Assembly (NCBI RefSeq): GCF_017743935.1
Contig: NZ_JAGHRE010000002.1
Location: forward strand, 1-64,000
Length of the DNA: 64,000 nt
Reading direction: 5' to 3'
Source of the DNA: Tropicibacter sp. R16_0
GTDB lineage: Bacteria; Pseudomonadota; Alphaproteobacteria; Rhodobacterales; Rhodobacteraceae
How positions within the stretch are numbered: position 1 is the stretch's first letter; every line of letters starts with the position of its first letter. Shown piece after piece: positions 19,164 through 27,961 of the stretch. The notes under the pieces are model-generated. The model worked only from the letters and a program-made list of their open reading frames with translations. It was not told the origin of the DNA and ran no database searches. Made by a program: the position numbers and the translations under genes.

Positions 19164-19552
19164 TGCGCGGCCTCCCGCTGCAGCTGGCGCAGGATATCCA
19201 TAGCCAGATCGGCCTTGTCGGCAGGCAGATATATGTGATCGTGGTGATAGCCCGCGACCACATTTGCCGGGATACCTGCTGCGGCCAACCCGGCCGAGAC
19301 GGCAGCGGTCAGTCCGACCCCTTCGAGAGAGGAGTGCACCTGCAAGGTGATGCAACGCATGGGCACCGCGTCCGCGGGCGCAGCCTCGAAGGGAATGATC
19401 AGCGACAGGCCCTCATCCTCGATACAGCTGGCGCGGGTGCCCTCGGGCCAGGCCTTACCGTCCGGCCAGGGAGCAAAGGCAAAATTCCCGTCGACCAACA
19501 GCGGCTCCATTCCCGCGATCATGGCGCGCGTGTCCTTGACGGGTGTCGTCAT
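19160..19552 (-). CDS. ACT-domain protein
   Basis: The 130-residue product matches small ACT-type proteins (ACT_3/CASTOR-like arrangement): an N-terminal LLVDGNFAFAPWP part, then a ligand-binding-like segment with LEGVGLTAAVSAGLAAAGIP and YHHDHIYLP. Such proteins usually bind amino acids allosterically, but no enzyme domain is attached. The ATG at 19552 overlaps the ABC-F stop and the stop overlaps the marC start, so the three genes form a coupled chain. The partner is unknown. Confidence 0.8.
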   Translation of the reverse strand: MTTPVKDTRAMIAGMEPLLVDGNFAFAPWPDGKAWPEGTRASCIEDEGLSLIIPFEAAPADAVPMRCITLQVHSSLEGVGLTAAVSAGLAAAGIPANVVAGYHHDHIYLPADKADLAMDILRQLQREAAQ

Positions 19553-21399
19553 TGTGCGGTCTCCGCGGCCTCGAGTTTCTCTTGCGCGTCCAGCCACAGT
19601 GTCTCGGCGCGGTCCATCGCATCGACCACCTCGGCAAACTTGCGGTTCCAGGTTTCCAGATCGCTGATCTTGTCGTCGTCATAGAGCGCAGGATCAGCCA
19701 GTTTCGCCGACAGCTTGTCATGCATGTCTGTCAGCTTTTCGACCCGCTCTTCGCATTTTCGGACTTCGGCACGCAGCGCAAGGATCGCATCTCGGGACGG
19801 GCGCTTTGGTTTGGGCTTTTCGACTTTGGGTTTTGGTTTGTCGCGGGCCAGAAGGAGCGACCGATAAGCCTCGAGATCGTCGTCAAACGGTTTGACCGTG
19901 CCGTTCGACATCAGCCACAGACGATCCGCCACCAGGCTGAGCAGGTGCATGTCATGGGTCACCAGGATCACGGCGCCCGAATACTGTGTCAGCGCTTCGA
20001 CCAGCGCCTCGCGGCTTTCGATGTCCAGGTGGTTGGTCGGTTCATCCAGGATCAGCATATGCGGCGCGTCGATGGTGGCAATCAACAGACTGAGCCGCGC
20101 TTTTTGTCCACCCGACAGACGCCCCACAACAGTGTCGGCCTGATCGGCGTTCAGGCCAAACCCGGCCAAGCGTGACCGCCATTTCGCCGGGGTTTCAGCC
20201 GGGCGCAGGCGACGCAGGTGGTCGAGCGGGGTTTCGTCCACATAGAGCTCATCCACCTGATGCTGGGCAAAGAAACCGATGCGCAGCTTGGATGATTTCG
20301 TCATCTTGCCAGCCATCAGGGGCAGGCGGTCGGACAGCAGTTTTGAAAGTGTCGATTTGCCCTGACCGTTCTTGCCCAGCAGAGCGATCCGGTCGTCCTG
20401 ATCAATGCGCAGGTTCAGCTTGCGCAGCACCTCGACCTCGCCATAGCCCGTAACGCCGCCCTCAAGATTGATGATGGGCGGCGACAGTTCTTCGGGATTG
20501 GGAAAGGTGAAACTGCGCAGGGCTGCCTCTTGCGGGCTGGTGATCGGCTGCATCCGCGCCAGTGCCTTGAGCCGCGATTGCGCCTGTTTCGCTTTGTCGG
20601 CCTTGTACCGGAAGCGGTCCACATAGGATTGCAGATGCGCGCGCCGGGCGTCCTGCTTTTTGGCCATTGCCTCGGCCTGGGCCAGCTTCTCGGCACGTTG
20701 GCGGGCGAATTGGTCGTAGGGACCCTGATATAGCGTCAGCTTGCGATCTTCGAGGTGCAGGATCGCGCCCACAGCCCGGTTCAACAATCCCCGATCGTGG
20801 CTGATGATGATCACCGTGTGCGGGTATTTCGCCAGATAGCTTTCCAGCCACAGCGCCCCTTCGAGGTCTAGGTAGTTGGTCGGTTCATCAAGAAGCAGCA
20901 AGTCGGGCTGCGAGAACAGCACCGCCGCCAGGGCCACCCGCATCCGCCATCCGCCCGAGAAATCGGCGCAGGGGCGTTTTTGATCCTCATCGTCAAACCC
21001 AAGCCCTTTGAGGATGGACGATGCTCGAGCCTCGGCCGACCAGGCGTCGATATCGGCCAGGCGGGTCTGGATTTCGGCAATCCGGGCCGGATCCTGCGCG
21101 GTTTCAGCCTCAGCCATCAGCGCCGTGCGTTCCGTATCGGCGGCCAGCACCGTGTCGACCAGCGACACGTCCGAGGCCGGGGCCTCTTGCGCGACGCCGC
21201 CAATGCGGGCGCGTTTGGGTAGGGCGATATCGCCCGATTCCAGCGCCAATTCGCCCCGGATCAGACGGAACAACGTGGTCTTGCCGGTGCCGTTGCGCCC
21301 AACAAGCCCCACCTTGTGCCCATCGGGAATGGTGGCGCTTGCGCCTTCGAACAAGGGGCGGCCTTCGACCGCGTAGACGATATCCTGAATTCGTAACAT
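19549..21399 (-). CDS. ABC-F family ATPase
   Basis: The 616-residue protein carries two ABC ATPase domains and no membrane segment, the hallmark of ABC-F proteins that act on ribosomes. Walker A motifs are GRNGTGKTT (34-42) and GKNGQGKST (about 340). The signatures are FSGGWRMR and LSGGQKARLS, each followed by LLLDEPTN or LILDEPTNHLD. A charged linker of about 80 residues joins the domains, and a C-terminal coiled coil (about 535-612) is present. This resembles the Uup/YheS groups. The specific role (ribosome rescue, resistance or assembly) cannot be told. Confidence 0.9.
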   Translation of the reverse strand: MLRIQDIVYAVEGRPLFEGASATIPDGHKVGLVGRNGTGKTTLFRLIRGELALESGDIALPKRARIGGVAQEAPASDVSLVDTVLAADTERTALMAEAETAQDPARIAEIQTRLADIDAWSAEARASSILKGLGFDDEDQKRPCADFSGGWRMRVALAAVLFSQPDLLLLDEPTNYLDLEGALWLESYLAKYPHTVIIISHDRGLLNRAVGAILHLEDRKLTLYQGPYDQFARQRAEKLAQAEAMAKKQDARRAHLQSYVDRFRYKADKAKQAQSRLKALARMQPITSPQEAALRSFTFPNPEELSPPIINLEGGVTGYGEVEVLRKLNLRIDQDDRIALLGKNGQGKSTLSKLLSDRLPLMAGKMTKSSKLRIGFFAQHQVDELYVDETPLDHLRRLRPAETPAKWRSRLAGFGLNADQADTVVGRLSGGQKARLSLLIATIDAPHMLILDEPTNHLDIESREALVEALTQYSGAVILVTHDMHLLSLVADRLWLMSNGTVKPFDDDLEAYRSLLLARDKPKPKVEKPKPKRPSRDAILALRAEVRKCEERVEKLTDMHDKLSAKLADPALYDDDKISDLETWNRKFAEVVDAMDRAETLWLDAQEKLEAAETAQ

Positions 21400-21515
21400 A
21401 TGCCGCTCATAACAGAGGGTTGAAGATGCCGCTAGCGCGTAAGTCGCCGGGCAGGGTGGTCAGTCCAGTCTCAGGGTGATAGCCGTCGTGAGACCCCAAC
21501 CAGAAAGCCTGTGAC

Positions 21516-22718
21516 ATGCGACTTACGCAAACTCCTCCGCATCTTGTGACGTTGATCTTTGCATCGGCGTTGGCGGTGGTGTCGTTGAACATGTTCCTGC
21601 CGTCGCTGACGCAGATGGCGGTGGATTTTGAGACGGATTATGCGGTGATCAACCTGTCCGTTGCGGGCTACTTGATCGTCTCAGGGGTCTTGCAACTGAT
21701 CATGGGGCCCTTGTCGGACCGCTATGGTCGGCGACCGTTGATGCTGATTTCCATGGCGATCTTTGCCTTGGCCTCGGTCGGCTGTGTTCTGGCGGAAAAC
21801 GTCTGGGTGTTCCTGGGTTGGCGCATGCTGCAAGGTGCGGTGATTGCCGGGCAGGTGATCTCACGCGCAGCGATCCGGGATATGCATCCACCGAATGAGG
21901 CCGCGAGCAAGCTGGGCTATGTGACCATGACCATGGCACTGGCGCCGATGCTGGGGCCCATGCTGGGCGGGGCGTTGGACATGGCGTTTGGCTGGCGATC
22001 GGGTTTCGTGCTCTATGCGGTGATGGGCTTTGGGATGCTGGCGCTCTTGTGGGTTGATCTGGGCGAAACCAATACCGAGCCGTCAGCCACCTTGGGCGCG
22101 CAATTCCGGCAATACCCGCATCTCTTGGCCTCACGCAGGTTCTGGGGCTATGCGCTCTGTGCGGCGTTCTCCATTGGCGGGTTCTATGCCTTCATTACTG
22201 GTGCGCCCTTGGTGGCCGCGACCTGGTTCGACCTGAGCCCGGCGATGCTGGGCCTTGGGATCGGGATCATCACCGGCGGGTTCATGGTTGGCAACTTTGT
22301 GACCGGGCGGCTGGCTGCACGCACGCAATTGACCACGATGATCCTGATCGGGCGGATTGTGGCGACCGTTGGCCCGTTGATTGGGTTGCTGCTCTTTGCC
22401 AGCGGGGCCGGGTCGGTCTGGGTGTTCTTTGGTTCGGCGATCTTCGTGGGCTTCGGGAACGGTTTGACCGTGGCCAATGCCACCGTTGGCTTGATGTCGG
22501 TGCGGCCCAAACTGGCGGGCAGCGCCTCGGGTCTTTCGGGCGCGATGACGGTGGCCTTGGGAGCGGCGCTGACCATGGCCACGGGTGGATTGGTGACCGA
22601 AGCCAACGCGCCTTACCTGGTGTTGTCCATGATGATGGTGGCCAGTGGCCTGGGGCTGGTTTCGGTGCTCTACGTCCGTTGGGTCGACCGGGTTGAACCC
22701 CTGCCGGACGCGGTCTGA
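21516..22718 (+). CDS. MFS transporter, Bcr/CflA type
   Basis: This 400-residue twelve-helix major-facilitator protein resembles the Bcr/CflA drug-efflux group. The motif-A loop GPLSDRYGRRP is at residues 64-74 and the CVLAENVWVFLGWRMLQG stretch is typical of that group. The substrate is unknown; multidrug or sulfonamide/bicyclomycin-type export is only the family default. It is preceded by a 116-base gap shared with the divergent ABC-F gene. No regulator lies nearby. Confidence 0.87.
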   Translation: MRLTQTPPHLVTLIFASALAVVSLNMFLPSLTQMAVDFETDYAVINLSVAGYLIVSGVLQLIMGPLSDRYGRRPLMLISMAIFALASVGCVLAENVWVFLGWRMLQGAVIAGQVISRAAIRDMHPPNEAASKLGYVTMTMALAPMLGPMLGGALDMAFGWRSGFVLYAVMGFGMLALLWVDLGETNTEPSATLGAQFRQYPHLLASRRFWGYALCAAFSIGGFYAFITGAPLVAATWFDLSPAMLGLGIGIITGGFMVGNFVTGRLAARTQLTTMILIGRIVATVGPLIGLLLFASGAGSVWVFFGSAIFVGFGNGLTVANATVGLMSVRPKLAGSASGLSGAMTVALGAALTMATGGLVTEANAPYLVLSMMMVASGLGLVSVLYVRWVDRVEPLPDAV

Positions 22719-22828
22719 GCCCACAAAGCGCGTAGAACCCCATCAAGGCACTTTTCTTGTGTCGCAGACCGTGTTACGCGGCGCGCAGAATTTTCGGCGC
22801 AACCGCGCCAGAACAAGGAGAGGCCACC

Positions 22829-23251
22829 ATGGCACTGGAACGCACGTTTTCGATCATCAAACCCGATGCAACCCGCCGCAACCTGACCGGCGCAATCAAC
22901 GCCAAGTTCGAAGAAGCTGGCCTGCGCATCGTTGCACAAAAGCGCATTCACCTGACCAAAGCGCAAGCTGGTGAGTTCTATGCCGTGCACAAAGAGCGCC
23001 CCTTCTACGACGAACTGTGCGAATTCATGGCGTCGGCTCCGATCGTTGCCCAGGTTCTCGAAGGCGAAGGCGCCATTGCAAAGAACCGCGAAGTGATGGG
23101 TGCAACCAACCCCGCAGACGCAGCAGCCGGCACCATCCGCGCCGAATTTGCTGAATCGGTTGGCGAAAACTCGGTCCACGGTTCGGACGCGCCCGAGACT
23201 GCGGCAGTTGAGATTGCCTACTTCTTCTCGGGTCTCGAACTGGTCGGCTAA
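22829..23251 (+). CDS. ndk: Nucleoside diphosphate kinase
   Basis: This 140-residue enzyme balances nucleoside triphosphates by phosphoryl transfer through a phosphohistidine. The catalytic histidine is H117 in NSVHGSD, and the start [11 protein letters not shown] and the [11 protein letters not shown] nucleotide loop are canonical. The ATG at 22829 follows AAGGAGAGG. An intrinsic terminator follows 20 bases after the stop, so the gene is probably transcribed alone. Confidence 0.97.
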   Translation: MALERTFSIIKPDATRRNLTGAINAKFEEAGLRIVAQKRIHLTKAQAGEFYAVHKERPFYDELCEFMASAPIVAQVLEGEGAIAKNREVMGATNPADAAAGTIRAEFAESVGENSVHGSDAPETAAVEIAYFFSGLELVG

Positions 23252-23270
23252 GCCTCGGTTTGAACGATGA

Positions 23271-23306
23271 AAAAGGGCCGTCCTGCCAAGCAGGGCGGCT
23301 TTTTTT
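23271..23306 (+). terminator. Intrinsic terminator of ndk
   Basis: The stem GCCGTCCTG (23277-23285) and CAGGGCGGC (23291-23299) has the loop CCAAG and is followed by seven T. One G-U pair is present. Confidence 0.92.
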
Positions 23307-23339
23307 GGTCGGTGTGATGGCAGTCACCAGGTGACGCAC

Positions 23340-23687
23340 TTAGGTTACCGTCAGGTCCTCGGGACGGATGCGCACGCCAACAGCGTCAAGGTCGGCCACA
23401 AGCTTATGATGGCGGTCCGGCACGACCTGCGCCTTGAGCGCATCGAACCTCTGTCGCAGCGCGGCCTTTTCCTTGCCTTTGCAGTCGTTCCATGGCCGCC
23501 CCTGCAGCCCCATCACCAGCACGTAATAGCCGATGAAATGCGGCTTGGTGCCATGTGCCAGCAGCTTGGAATAGGCGGCATCAGGGCCCAATTCGCGCAG
23601 CTGTTCCGCGCTGTGAATGCCAGCGCGAGCGCAGGACTGCTCGAAGGCGGGACCAAGGTTGCGGATGGATGAGACAGGCATTGGCAT
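23340..23687 (-). CDS. TfoX C-terminal-domain protein
   Basis: This 115-residue protein consists of the TfoX/Sxy C-terminal domain only: SSIRNLGPAFEQSCARAGIHSAEQLRELG, a helix-hairpin-helix-like fold, then the LVMGLQGRPWNDC block. Full Sxy proteins regulate competence in gamma-proteobacteria. The isolated C-terminal domain in Roseobacters has no assigned role. It is convergent with ndk. Starts at 23687 or two codons later are both possible. Confidence 0.8.
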   Translation of the reverse strand: MPMPVSSIRNLGPAFEQSCARAGIHSAEQLRELGPDAAYSKLLAHGTKPHFIGYYVLVMGLQGRPWNDCKGKEKAALRQRFDALKAQVVPDRHHKLVADLDAVGVRIRPEDLTVT

Positions 23688-23800
23688 GCCGGAACCCTAA
23701 CCAATGCGCTCGGTCGCGTCACCCCACGGTACATCACGCCCCAAAAATGTTGTTTTGAACGAAGCGGTCAATTATTGAATGAGCACGATGGGGGACGATT

Positions 23801-24613
23801 ATGAGCTTGTTCAGGCAGCTGTTTTATAAGCAGCGAAAATTCTATGACGACGACTTCGACTGGGACAACTACACCGCCGACAGCTATCACCGGCGTCTGA
23901 AAGAAGATGTGGAAACGGAATTCCGCGCCATTTCGAACAAAGGCCAATTGAGCTTTGATGCCGAAACCGGCCATGTCACGTCTCATGGCGAAGGAATTCA
24001 CCCCAATCACCAGTTGATTTTCGAAGCCATCGGGCAGCTCCGCCCAGAAACGGTGCATGAGGTCGGCTGTGGTGGCGGGGATCATGTCGCCAACGCGTCG
24101 ACCCTATTTCCTGATGTTCATGTCACCGGCGGCGACCGGGGGCAGACGCAGCTGGAATTGGCGCTGCAGCGCCACCCGCAGCTTAAGGGGCGGATCGGGA
24201 TTCAGGATATCACCATGCCGTTTTCCACCGCTTGGCCCAAAGCGGACATGGTCTATTCCCAAGCGGTCATCATGCATATTCATACGGCCGTCAGTCATTT
24301 CGTGGGCCTGGCAAATATGGTGCGTCAGGCCAATGATTTTGTGCTGCTTGTCGAAAACAACCAGTGCCACAACTTTGTTCGCGATATCGAAGCGCTGTTT
24401 GCTGGCGGCCATCTGGCGTGGGATACGCTGCAAATTTACCGGATGGACGGTTCAGGCGGGGCGCGCGGCATTCTGCTGGCCCGCGAGGCGCAGGACCTGC
24501 CACGCCTGACCAGCGACGTAGAGATCTGCGAAGGGGTCAAACCCTCGATGCGCCGTTTGAAACGTGCAGCCGAGGACAGCGCGCGGGGGTTGTTCGGCTT
24601 TGATCTTGCGTAA
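23801..24613 (+). CDS. Class I SAM-dependent methyltransferase
   Basis: The 270-residue protein has a SAM-binding motif I, EVGCGGGDHV, at about 87-96, then a DRGQTQLELA second strand and a VYSQAVIMHIH post-motif region. The N-terminal 80 residues are family-specific (WDNYTADSYHRRLK). The substrate is not recognisable. Sugar or lipid-headgroup methyltransferases often have this look, but I cannot assign one. The cytochrome P450 gene follows after 78 bases on the same strand, so they may be linked. Confidence 0.7.
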   Translation: MSLFRQLFYKQRKFYDDDFDWDNYTADSYHRRLKEDVETEFRAISNKGQLSFDAETGHVTSHGEGIHPNHQLIFEAIGQLRPETVHEVGCGGGDHVANASTLFPDVHVTGGDRGQTQLELALQRHPQLKGRIGIQDITMPFSTAWPKADMVYSQAVIMHIHTAVSHFVGLANMVRQANDFVLLVENNQCHNFVRDIEALFAGGHLAWDTLQIYRMDGSGGARGILLAREAQDLPRLTSDVEICEGVKPSMRRLKRAAEDSARGLFGFDLA

Positions 24614-24691
24614 GTATGTCAGCTCTTGGCCAGTCACGTTCTGGCCAGTTTCAAGCCTGGGTCTGTGGACCTGCGGACATGGGGATCGATC

Positions 24692-25915
24692 ATGACCTGT
24701 GGGGCGCCGTTTCGGGCAGTCGACTTCGATCTGAAAAACCCTCCGGCAAGGTTTTTTGATGATCCTTTTCCTTTCTACGATGCGCTCCTGGCCGAGGCGC
24801 CCGTTCTGCGACAACCCGATGGTTCGGTTCTGCTGAGCCGCCACGCGGATCTGGATCGGATCTATCGAGATACGACGCTGTACTCATCGGACAAAACCGC
24901 AGTGTTCGGGCCTGTATTCGGTATAGGGACGCCGCTTTTCGAGCATCACACCACATCGCTTGTATTCTCGGATCCGCCGCTGCACACCCGCGTGCGCAAG
25001 ATCATGACCTCGGCACTGACGCCGCGCGCCATTGCCAAGATGGAGCCTGGGCTGATCAGCACGGTCGATCATCTGCTTGATGGGCTGGACCGCCGCGAGC
25101 CTGTGGATCTGATCGAGGATTTCGCCTCGACCATCCCGATCCAGATCATTGGCAACCTGCTGGATGTGCCGATGGACGAAAGGGGCCCTTTGCGGGATTG
25201 GTCGCTTGCGATTCTCGGGGCGTTGGAGCCGTCGCTGACCGATGAACAGTTGGCGACAGGGCACAAGGCCGTTGAAGAGTTCAAGGCCTATCTCGAAGAT
25301 CTGGTTGCTCGCAGACGGGCGTCTCCGGGTGACATCGAGACCGACGTTTTGACCCGCCTGATCACCGGAGAGGGCGCAGATGAGAAGTTGTCGGAAATCG
25401 AGCTTTTGCAGAATTGCATCTTCATCCTGAATGCGGGCCACGAGACAACGACAAACCTGATCGGCAACGGCTTGGCGCTGCTCAACGATCATCCGGATCA
25501 ACGCCAACGCTTGCTGGACGATCCCGCGTTGCTGAACCCCGCGATCGAAGAGATCCTGCGCGTTCGCTCACCCAACCAATTGGGAAATCGCGAGACCACG
25601 GCCGCGGTCGAACTTGATGGCCTAACCATTCCCGCTGGCACCAACTTGCACCTGTGCATCGGCGCGGCCAACCGCGATCCGGCTGTCTTTGACGACCCGA
25701 CCCGGTTCGACATCGCGCGCAAACCGAACCGGCATCTTGCTTTTGCAGGTGGGCCGCATGTTTGCGTCGGGCTTACGCTTGCGCGGATGGAAGGGCGGAT
25801 CGCAATCGGTCGGCTGTTGCAGCGGTTTCCGAACTACCGGCTGCTTCCTGGACACGTCCCGGGGGGGCGTATACGGTTTCGCGGTTATGCAGCCTTGCCC
25901 GCCAGTATGAGCTGA
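24692..25915 (+). CDS. Cytochrome P450
   Basis: This soluble bacterial P450 has 407 residues. The heme-ligand cysteine is C358 in FAGGPHVCVG. The oxygen-activation helix is AGHETTTNLI, and the EEILR (ExxR) motif follows. The loop from ExxR through NRDPAVFDDPTRFDI is canonical. The ATG at 24692 follows GGGGATCGATC, a better start than the in-frame codon at 24626. No ferredoxin or reductase gene is adjacent, so electron partners lie elsewhere. The substrate is unknown. The gene ends 14 bases before a convergent AhpD-like gene. Confidence 0.93.
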   Translation: MTCGAPFRAVDFDLKNPPARFFDDPFPFYDALLAEAPVLRQPDGSVLLSRHADLDRIYRDTTLYSSDKTAVFGPVFGIGTPLFEHHTTSLVFSDPPLHTRVRKIMTSALTPRAIAKMEPGLISTVDHLLDGLDRREPVDLIEDFASTIPIQIIGNLLDVPMDERGPLRDWSLAILGALEPSLTDEQLATGHKAVEEFKAYLEDLVARRRASPGDIETDVLTRLITGEGADEKLSEIELLQNCIFILNAGHETTTNLIGNGLALLNDHPDQRQRLLDDPALLNPAIEEILRVRSPNQLGNRETTAAVELDGLTIPAGTNLHLCIGAANRDPAVFDDPTRFDIARKPNRHLAFAGGPHVCVGLTLARMEGRIAIGRLLQRFPNYRLLPGHVPGGRIRFRGYAALPASMS

Positions 25916-25929
25916 CGGGCAAGCCGACC

Positions 25930-26526
25930 TCAGTCGTCGCCTTTGTAATATCCGATCACGTCGTTTTCCGTCGTGGCACCCAACCCGTTCAAGAGCCGGT
26001 TGGAATAGTTGAAGTAGGCGCAGACCTGATTGACCTCGAGGATTTCTTCATCGCTCGCGCCCGCAATCTTGAGAGCCTCGAAGTCGGATTTGACCATCTT
26101 GCCCACATCCGTGGTCAGCTTGCCGGCATAGCGCAGCAGAGCAAGCTCCTTGCCCTCGAATTCGTCCTCTGGCCGGTGAGCCTTCAACGCAAGAAAGATG
26201 CGGTCGCTGCGCGGCTGATCCCGCAGCAGGTTGCGCACATTCATGAAATGATGCGTGAGCGAGTAGGTGCAGTCGTTCAGGACAGAAGTGTAGCTTGCGA
26301 TCACTTCGAGAAACCAAAACGGCAGCGTGTTGTCATCGGAATGCAGAACCGAACGATAGAGCGTGACATGACCGTTCATCGTCTCGGGCCGCAGGGAATG
26401 CACGCGCATCACCGTGTCCACGGTCCCGTGGGGGGTGCGGGCCTTGTCCAGCAGCTCTTTGAGCCGTCCTTCGGCGTCTGCGTCTTCGATCATGCGAATC
26501 CATGCACTCATCTCGGTCTCCGTCAA
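25930..26526 (-). CDS. Peroxidase-related (AhpD/CMD-fold) protein
   Basis: The 198-residue product looks like the uncharacterised peroxidase-related group of the carboxymuconolactone decarboxylase/AhpD fold (ASYTSVLNDCTYSLTHHFMN). In AhpD the active site is CxxC followed by a histidine. Here the corresponding sequence is CTYSLTHH, so the second cysteine is replaced by serine and a classical disulfide cycle is unlikely. It is divergent from the M29-like gene across a 158-base region with two palindromes. The substrate is unknown. Confidence 0.75.
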   Translation of the reverse strand: MTETEMSAWIRMIEDADAEGRLKELLDKARTPHGTVDTVMRVHSLRPETMNGHVTLYRSVLHSDDNTLPFWFLEVIASYTSVLNDCTYSLTHHFMNVRNLLRDQPRSDRIFLALKAHRPEDEFEGKELALLRYAGKLTTDVGKMVKSDFEALKIAGASDEEILEVNQVCAYFNYSNRLLNGLGATTENDVIGYYKGDD

Positions 26527-26572
26527 ATGGATGGTTTGGCTCAGCTTATCGCAGGTGGGCCGATCAGGGTCA

Positions 26573-26586
26573 GTAGAAAATTCTAC
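26573..26586. promoter_or_regulatory. Palindrome GTAGAA-AA-TTCTAC
   Basis: A perfect inverted repeat with 6-base arms lies in the divergent region between the peroxidase-like gene and the M29-like gene. The sequence AAAATTTTTTCT follows at 26594-26605 and recurs exactly at 29966-29977 in front of the ABC transporter. It is a candidate operator; the regulator is unknown. Confidence 0.5.
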
Positions 26587-26621
26587 TCACAGTAAAATTT
26601 TTTCTGGCGTGGAATTTGCAT

Positions 26622-26637
26622 CTCACGTAGATGTGAG
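26622..26637. promoter_or_regulatory. Inverted repeat CTCAC-GTAGAT-GTGAG
   Basis: A 5-base-arm inverted repeat lies 47 bases upstream of the M29-like start. It could be an operator or part of the leader. It is short, so confidence is low. Confidence 0.35.
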
Positions 26638-26684
26638 GTCAGCCAACGGGGCGAGTGCCCCGCTTGCCAGTCGGGATTTTGGAC

Positions 26685-27791
26685 ATGAACACGGATCTGC
26701 AAAAGGGTGCGGATAATCTGTTGCTGACCTGCGCGGGGTTGGGGCCGGGGGACCGGTTGCTGGTGCTGCACGAAGGGGCGGAAGAAACCTACTACCACGT
26801 TGATATTCTTGACGTCGTTCTGGAACGTGCTCGCGCCTTGGGAATCGAGGTTGCCACACAAGAGGTGCCGTTCAACCCCGATGGCGCCACGCCCAGCGAG
26901 GATCTTGTGGCGCAGATGAAGGGCGCAACGCGGTCCCTGTTTCTGGCGCGTTTTGGCGATCAGATTCGGTTCAACGCTGACATGGCCGGTATCCGTCCGA
27001 TCATGAGCTATGCGTTGGATGCGGGCATGTTGGCGTCCGGGTTCGGCCAGGGGCACTATCATGGGTTCGTTGCCATCAAGGATGCGGTCAACCGTATGGT
27101 CGCGCGGGCCGAGGACATTCATGTGACTTGCCCCCTTGGGACCGACCTTCGCGGGGATGGGGCCAAATTCCCAACCCAGATCGCGGACGTGGCCGTGACA
27201 CGGTTCCCGATGTCTGTGTTTGCCCCTGTGCCTGCGGGCAATTTCAGCGGGCAGGTGGTGCAGCATGGGTTTTTGGTCGGGACGGGATCACGGTTCTACG
27301 AGCCTTACGCCTGCGCGTTGGAGGGGCCCGTGACTTTTACTGTGCACCAGGGCCGGATTACTGCCCTTGATGGGGACGATGGGGATGTTTCGGTCGCGCG
27401 GCAGCACTATGATCGGGTTTCGGCGCGCTATGGTATTGATCCCTGGTGCATCCATTCCTGGCACGCCGGCATCCACCCCGGATGCAGCTATGACCGCCCC
27501 GTAGCCGAAGATTTCGCCCGCTGGAGCGGGGCCGCCTTTGGCAACCCACGCCTGCTGCACGCTCACACCTGCGGAAGCTATGCGCCGGGCGAGATTTCGC
27601 TGAATGTGTTGGACCCGACGATTCGTCTGGATGGGCTCGCGGTCTGGAACAACGGCCGATTTGATGCGCATCTTGTGCCTGGCGTGGTAGAGATCCTTGA
27701 AGAACACCCCGGTATTGCGGCCATTTTCGCTCAACCCGCGCGCGACGTGGGGCAATGCCCAGAAGAGACCTTGTCCGGCACCTGGGCCTGA
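26685..27791 (+). CDS. Uncharacterised protein, M29/NicX-like
   Basis: The 368-residue product begins with a LLLTCAGLGPGDRLLVLHEG segment and contains FLARFGDQIRFN, HVTCPLGTDLRG and a C-terminal IHSWHAGIHPGC and LHAHTCGSYAPGEIS region. The layout recalls M29-type aminopeptidases and their non-peptidase relatives such as 2,5-dihydroxypyridine dioxygenase NicX, which bind metal through histidines and acids in the C-terminal half. That likeness is by eye and weak; no function is assigned. The ATG at 26685 is chosen because the upstream in-frame codons look non-coding. It is convergent with a CMD gene across a gap filled by repeat copies C and D. Confidence 0.6.
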   Translation: MNTDLQKGADNLLLTCAGLGPGDRLLVLHEGAEETYYHVDILDVVLERARALGIEVATQEVPFNPDGATPSEDLVAQMKGATRSLFLARFGDQIRFNADMAGIRPIMSYALDAGMLASGFGQGHYHGFVAIKDAVNRMVARAEDIHVTCPLGTDLRGDGAKFPTQIADVAVTRFPMSVFAPVPAGNFSGQVVQHGFLVGTGSRFYEPYACALEGPVTFTVHQGRITALDGDDGDVSVARQHYDRVSARYGIDPWCIHSWHAGIHPGCSYDRPVAEDFARWSGAAFGNPRLLHAHTCGSYAPGEISLNVLDPTIRLDGLAVWNNGRFDAHLVPGVVEILEEHPGIAAIFAQPARDVGQCPEETLSGTWA

Positions 27792-27810
27792 GGCAGCTTT
27801 CAAGTCATCC

Positions 27811-27902
27811 CGGGGTGCTCCCGCGCCCGCGCGGTCCTGACTGCGTCAGCACCACGAACGGCCTTGGGCCCGGCGCCGCGCAATGCGCGGCGTGGTTCCG
27901 CA
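27811..27902 (+). repeat. Dispersed GC-rich hairpin element, copy C
   Basis: This is the most diverged copy: a GGGGTGCTCCCGC start, a hairpin CTGAC-TGC-GTCAG (27837-27849, extended by GGT and ACC), the core CTTGGGCCCGGC (27863-27874, two changes from the consensus) and a hairpin CGCCGCGC-AAT-GCGCGGCG (27874-27892). It lies 20 bases after the stop of the M29-like gene. Confidence 0.65.
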
Positions 27903-27961
27903 AATTGGCTTATGTCCTGAACCATCGAGACATCTGTGGCTTGTCGGCGCGGCTGCGAAAC

